Shown: positions 58,264 to 64,000 of the stretch, one piece after another
How positions within the stretch are numbered: the first letter of the stretch is position 1
Layout: each line of letters opens with the position of its first letter
Source: Avena insularis
Lineage: Eukaryota > Streptophyta > Magnoliopsida > Poales > Poaceae
Direction: 5' to 3'
DNA length: 64,000 nt
NCBI GenBank assembly: GCA_023614405.1
Contig: CM042694.1
Coordinates: 351,682,010 to 351,746,009, forward strand
Program-made: the position numbers and the translations under genes
Notes under the pieces: model-generated
Database searches by the model: none
What the model saw: only the letters and a program-made list of their open reading frames with translations
What the model was told of the DNA's origin: nothing

Positions 58264-60052
58264 TGTAGGGGTTCTACACATGAAAACAATAAAATTTTAC
58301 CCTACGCCCCTGAACCCCTGAACCTTCCAGGACCTATCTATTAGTAATACAGTAACATGAGGGGCTTTTCGCGAACTTACCCTTGAAGACCGAAAAGCGT
58401 TGTCAATGCTCAGGAGAGCGTGGTTGATGTACACGAGCCGAAGCCGACCTCAAGGTCGTGATGAAGTCCTTGCGCTCCTTCTGGCTCCACCGACTTGAGT
58501 GCCTCAAGTGTGACACCTCGTAGGGAGTCACACACGTCCAGTGCCCAACGATGACTCCCGCTTCCCCGATCCAGCAGCAGTTGCGGAAGTAGAGCTCCCG
58601 GATCCGAATCCCGTAGAGCGACGGCGCTCCACGGTGAAGATGTCTCTCGCTCGCGCAGTCCAGAATTGGGACCACGGTCACGAGAGAGAGAGAGAGGGAG
58701 GGAGAGAGAAAATATCAATTGGAGGTCCTCCCAATAGTGGGGAGACCTTTATTGATTATTGGGTGTGTTTTTCTAGGCCAAATACCCCACTTTATATAGG
58801 GGGAGGGGAGGTACTACCTCCCCTCAAGTCCCGGGGTGGGACTAAAGGAGAGGAGGGGGGAGGAGTTGGCCGCCGGCCCCGCGGAGGGGGGGGGGGAGGG
58901 GCTAGGCCCAGCCGGCCTCCCCCTTGCCCCTTCTCCCCTTTCTCCTTTTCCCTAATGGTCCCTCTCCTCCGGAATTGGCCCATTAAGCCTTTTGACCTTT
59001 TAATTGTTTTTCTCTTTATTAAATAATTATGAATAAATGATTAAATCAACATTTAACATTCATTCACATATTATTCAATCTCCGTGGCCATGGAATACCT
59101 TCCACCTCCACTCTGGACATCCTCCGGACTTACCGAAACCCTTCCGGTTTTCTCCCTTCTTTTCTTCGGTGATTCTACCGATCCTATAAACACTCTCTAA
59201 GCATCATCAAGCCCTTAAGCATGATACCCCACGGTTCGGGAACACTCCAGACATGGTCGGGACACTCCCGCACCAATGATCAACAGAGGGACCTGGATGG
59301 CCATGTGACCCCTGTGCATTCCACGAAGATCTTTTGTCGTTTGAACCGGGACAGTCGTGTCTTATTCCCTTTGTCTCTCGATACTTGCATTGCCCGAGAT
59401 CTGATCAATGACATCACCATGTCGTGTTCAATCTCGTTACTGAACAATGCTAATTGACTTGTTTTGACAAGTGATATCCCTGCGATCTAATCACACGCTG
59501 CGTAGCTATTGGATATAACCTCTCCGAGTGGGCCCTTGAGTATCTTCCCGTCACATGGACGGACAAATCCCGCTCTTGACATACATTGCCTCTACGGTTT
59601 CCTTCGAATACGTGAACACACCTTTATAACCACCGTTTTACCAGATGGGGTTTGATGCTATCTAAGCATTCTCGAGAGACAGTGATTGATATAGCCTCAT
59701 GGTCTAAGGAATAGTCTACGAGGATCCATTTCTAATCATCATAACTTGAACTTTGTGACATGATCTAATCATGATGTTTAGGTTGGGTATTGGTTCATCA
59801 TCTCATTCACAGAATGAGATGACCTCATTTCCAACTGGCATAAATGCCACATGATCAGGAAACATGATCATCTGTTGACCAATGAACCAGTGACTAGAGT
59901 TTCACTGGGAACCCCTGGTTTGTTTGTATATCACACGTGTATTGATGTTTCCACTCAATATAGTTATAGCATGATATAAAACATAATAATAAACTATATG
60001 AAATATGATAATAGTCCTTACTACTATTTGTCTCTAGGGCATATTTCCAACA
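58264..60052 (-). repeat. LTR of element Y (3' LTR)
   Basis: 1,789 bp, TGTAGGGGTT...CATATTTCCAACA. Same family as 19836-21465. It includes GA-rich runs (58681-58710) and a G12-like tract (58884-58896). The left flank is GCATT; the right duplication would lie after the 5' LTR, outside the window. I do not see a clear polypurine tract at 60053-60075, which is unusual. Confidence 0.82.
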
Positions 60053-63000
60053 GTGACGTTAGATCAACCTCGAGGGCTTTCTCATGGGCACTGTGCCCTG
60101 GGACACATCATTCTACGTTAAAAGCGAATTAGCCCCGCCGTAACATTATACAACACTTTAGATGGTACCCTTATCTATTATTATAAATGTATTCATCGAA
60201 ACACTAGTGCACTCGGTGCAACTTTTGATGTTTTGTTCACCTCACTTCCTATTTGACTTTAATTGGTATCTACAGGAGTTTCCAACATATTCCCTTATAA
60301 CATAACTCTTTATGCTTTAAGATATGTCATCCTTTATGGATTTGAAAAACATGTCTACAGTTCTCTATTAGACTCTATGGACAAACTTAGCTCAACATTA
60401 TGTGATTCGAACTTAATCGCTTTCAAACGTTCCTTATTTGGATCACATATTATGCTAAGTTATCATCATGGTTTACTAAGACAGAACCTATGTCTTAACA
60501 TAGTGGATGATGATCATCCGATTCTTTCTTTCAACCATTGATGTCTAACTTAATGCTATTCCTAATTCGAGTTATCAAGGACCAGTTACTTAATTAACTT
60601 CTATTCTAAAAATCCCTTTCAGAATCTCTTAAGGAATACTACATAATATCATAATACACTTATTATCAACTTCTACATCTTATAAATCATTATTTATAAG
60701 TATTTGCGCTTTCATCCTTAACTTACTTAAGAATTACTCCTATAAGCTCCCACTCAAACTATGTTGCTAACATATTTGGGTACGAGTCAGTACTCTTACT
60801 CAAACTATGTTCCTACATATTTGAATTTGAGACTTATGTTGCTCCCACTTAAAAATATGTCAATCACATATTGTTTCAGGAAGACTTTCATAGCTCCCAC
60901 TCAATTTTTTGCAAATTGCATATCTCCTTACTGTTTTGAATAACTTCAAAATCCTTTGATTAAACATCAAACTTGGAGATTTATTATGAGATACTAGTAC
61001 TTTACTAGTTTTAAATCCACTAGACATTTAGCACACATGAATCAAATTCATCTGAATTTGTCCAATACTTGACAAATTGTGCTTTTATCATTCACCCCCT
61101 TTTCCTACAATGGCTTTGCAATCATTTGGGAAAATTCCAAGTAACTCCTTTTACTTGTGAGATTCAGCAACTAATTGCTTTCTAATCTCAAGGGAATTTT
61201 GCTTCTAGGATTTCTTCATAATTTAGTTTACCATTATTTCCTTTGTAGTTCGTAGGTATGCCATATTCCAAAATCATGACAAGTGGTTCACAAATTTCTC
61301 CATACAAGATATGGATTTACATTTTGAATCCTACTTCTTATAGTGAAAAACAATAGTGGAGGGAAAAACACAATAATCAAAATCATTGATTATTTCCTTC
61401 TATGAAGAGAATCGTTCAGGAATGCTGTCCGTTGTGCTTCTCAACACTCCGATACAGGGTTTTGAATCCTCGTCATGTTTTACACTAATTTCCATTTGCT
61501 TCATAATTGAGAAACATCACTAGAAGTGAGATTTCTCAAGAATGCACCAAAATCCAAGCAATACAAGTTTTGCTTTCCTTTTGGTTTCACCTATGGATTT
61601 CGTATTCAAAGTTTCCAATGAATACTATACAAGTACTTATTCGCTATTGTTTTGGTTATACCGAATAACCCCAAAACTTCCACGAATTCAAATGGTTCAC
61701 TACATTCTAATTGAGTGCTAACTATTTCTAAGCTAATGGTCTCTACATATACTCTACAACAATTTATTTGGTGCCTTCTATTCAACCCCTTTTGATATCT
61801 AATATCACATTGTGATGCTTTGTATTTTGATGTTTCAAAACACTTTACATTCCACAATGTCTTTTATGCCATTCTTATAAATTTGAACTTTATTACTATT
61901 GATCAAATCATAGTAATTAGATTCCCTTTTATATTTATACCCTTTGTTGATGAAATACTTTGATCAAATCAAATAGTTTCATATTCATGTTTCCTTTGGT
62001 AAACTTACTTTACACATTTAAAAAATCTAATGATAATTACCATTTTCATTAAAACATAATACATCGGATATGTATATACTTTTACCAATTCATTAAACAC
62101 TTTGTATTCAAGTAATACATGGTGTTCAAGTTATTTCGCTGAACTTAGGCATGATTTATATGTGAAAAGTAATCAAATGACTTTCACATATTATCGCATC
62201 ACTTTGAATTTAAACAATGGTTTCATTCATTAATGAAATATCATTAAGTTGGGTATTTTAAACAAGGCATTTTAATATTTTACAAATGTTCATACATTAT
62301 CAATTAGTTTCAAACAACAAGGATAATTCACATATAATCAAACAAGATATGAACACGAATAGAAATAATTCATAAAAGCAAAACAACTGTTTGTTACAAA
62401 CTCATATGAATAACCGTCTCACAAAGTGTGAGACACGCTAAAGAAGTTCACAATCTCTTGATTACAAAAATCATCCTAAAACACAAACTAAGTGATAAAT
62501 GTTGAGGGAGAGTGTCGTCAGCCATCATCATGCTCGCCATCAACACGCGACGTCACCTCCTCTCCAGCAAGCAACTCTCATGCAGAAGGACCTATTTTCA
62601 CCAAAACAGAACAAGTATCAAATATACTTAACACTGCAAATGTGTTTGCAAGATTATAACATTTATAAAGATGTAGATCAAATATATACCTTGGTCATCG
62701 ATGACCTCTCCGGTGATTGGATCAAAATTTACATTCCGGAAATGTAATATGAACTCATGGAAGTCCAATGCTTCCGTATCACCACTCATGATGCTACTAC
62801 GGACATGTCCTTTGTAGCCGGGAGGCAATGACCGAAGCAGTATGTCTATGGCGAATGGATTAGCCATCTAGTAATCCACGAAGTGAACCAGTCTCATGTG
62901 TGCATCAAACATGCGCTCCAAGTGACTCTTCAGACATGTATGCTCCTCCATCTATATGGAAAGGAACTCTCCAAGCAACTCGTGCTTCCACATGCGCAAA

Positions 63001-64000
63001 TGGCCTATGAACTCTGCTCTCAGCTGATCCACCATCGAATATGGGTCAAGATCACCCATGAGCGGATGTAGTTCATCCACGATCCCGTAACGCATTATTA
63101 TCTGAATGTAAGTGGACATCTCTTGGCGATAGTAGTGGTCTGCCAGCTCTTGTGGGGTCTCATAGTAGTTTGGCTCAGTCAAATCCATCGTGCGGTGTAT
63201 GTAGTCTACCACATGATTCCTAGTAAGGAGATCATCTAGGCGCACAAGCCAACTAGGGAAGTTGGATCCATCAAGTCTAAGTTTCTCACCCTTTACCCAA
63301 TCCTTAATATCAAAGTAGGCTTCACGGTGAGCCATCTACATTTATAATTGCAAAAGGAATTTAGACTAAGTTTATAATTAAACGAGTTAATAATAACTCC
63401 ACTCAGAAACACCTATCCCCAGTGAGGGTTCCTAGTGATAACACGACCCCTATCAGCCACATCTCCCCCGATCGTCACGACCATCAATGTGGGTTCAAGG
63501 GTGGACGCTAAACGTCGGTCACATCATTCATGCGACTCGTGCTTGATCTTTCGACCATCCGCGTTCCGAGGCCACGCTTCTCTAGCGTGCTTGGCTCGCC
63601 AACTCAACCTTAGTGTATTCTCTATGCAACATGGCTTACACCCATTGTATGCGAACGTAGATATGTATGACACCCAGGCCTGTCACCCTGGATCACCTCA
63701 TACCGAAGAACTTTCTTGGTGGTGCACACTAAGGGGGAACACAATCGTTGGTAATTTTAACAGGGATCATCTTATTAGGCTACCGTCGAATATCTAATAC
63801 TAGCACACAATAAGACATACAAACAATAACATTGAATGTAAATGCTATGTGATATGGTCCTTCACGTCGTGATCTCCATCCGCCGTCACCGGGTTCCGGC
63901 GCCGTAGACACTAGGGTACCATTGACATTCCGGCGTGGTAGTTTGTCATTACCGTGACTATCTACTACTATTCAACAAAAGGTAATCACTTTACCTTTGC
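60053..64000 (-). mobile_element. Internal region of gag-only element Y
   Basis: 60480-60740 matches window bases 1-254 and 60740-62600 matches 16200-18090 of X. gag is at 62628-63335 and the leader from 63343 to the edge. No pol is seen anywhere between LTR and gag (2.5 kb of AT-rich sequence). The 5' LTR is beyond 64000. Confidence 0.8.
62628..63335 (-). pseudogene. Gag of element Y
   Basis: Starts at ATG 63335-63333 (MAHREAYFDIKDW). The UBN2-like Gag core is readable: GEKLRLDGSNFPSWLVRLDD, ETPQELADHYYRQEM, MVDQLRAEF, and after the first stop LLRSLPPGYKGHVRSS and HEFILHFRNVNF. In-frame stops: TAG at 62954-62952, and a second TAG near 62869 where X has Trp. No zinc knuckle follows. Homologous to 18094-18732. 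Defective. Confidence 0.78.

Noticed and set aside
58541..59026. 161-codon frame rich in Gly/Arg/Pro
   Set aside because: Lies wholly inside the Y LTR and spans a poly-G run.
1..64000. tRNA, rRNA or miRNA genes
   Set aside because: tRNA-like words are only retroelement primer sites; no cloverleaf with A and B boxes was recognised, and the hairpins found are MITE or fold-back structures.

Overview
The window looks like intergenic chromosomal DNA from a large-genome grass, most likely a Triticeae species (wheat, barley, rye or Aegilops). The reasons are nested Copia and Gypsy LTR retrotransposons with 1-1.8 kb LTRs, LTR ends of the BARE/Angela type (TGAAGGAAATATGCCC or TGTTGGAAATATGCCC on the minus strand), CACTA remnants, Stowaway MITEs, and grass-type F-box and DUF295 genes. 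This is inference from sequence features; no database search was possible.

Left third (1-22.8 kb): a four-layer nest. A 7.7 kb Gypsy element (2356-10082, minus) sits in the RNase H region of a Copia element (255-16194, minus). That Copia element sits in a gag-only Copia-like element, X (<1-21465, minus). X appears to have landed in the gag/leader of an older Gypsy (21466-22826). Exact 5-bp target-site duplications close the two inner insertions (AATAC and ATACA). All coding regions carry stops, frameshifts or deletions.

Middle (22.8-45.6 kb): CACTA-type remnants with subterminal minisatellites (22.8-24.2 and 34.6-38.4 kb), a spliced fragment with a DUF4218 transposase domain (25.3-25.9 kb), a two-exon acidic repeat-protein fragment (26.6-27.2 kb), the best host gene of the window (a two-exon DUF295/KIB-type beta-propeller protein, 28.4-30.9 kb), an Athila-like gag (33.6-34.6 kb), an F-box pseudogene (39.2-40.3 kb), and a GRF-zinc-finger/coiled-coil gene (42.2-44.2 kb) followed by a Stowaway MITE and local duplications.

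Right third (45.6-58 kb): the least conventional part. Two or three repeat families alternate in a higher-order pattern: about 395-bp A units, about 520-bp B units, about 420-bp A-prime units, and a CT-rich module present in two clear copies 4,095 bp apart. The A-prime units have Helitron-like features (start TC, end hairpin plus CTAG, A/T flanks, head-to-tail copies), and another copy lies in the DUF295 gene's intron. A TATA-driven acidic ORF with two stops at 56.4-56.9 kb has B-like sequence as its 3' flank. A histone H2A N-terminal fragment ends exactly where the LTR of a second gag-only element, Y, begins (58264). Y runs off the right edge.

There is no operon logic here. The genes are isolated islands, and the main story is successive insertion and decay. 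X and Y share their leader sequence with the pol-bearing Copia element, which suggests that gag-only elements depended on an autonomous relative.
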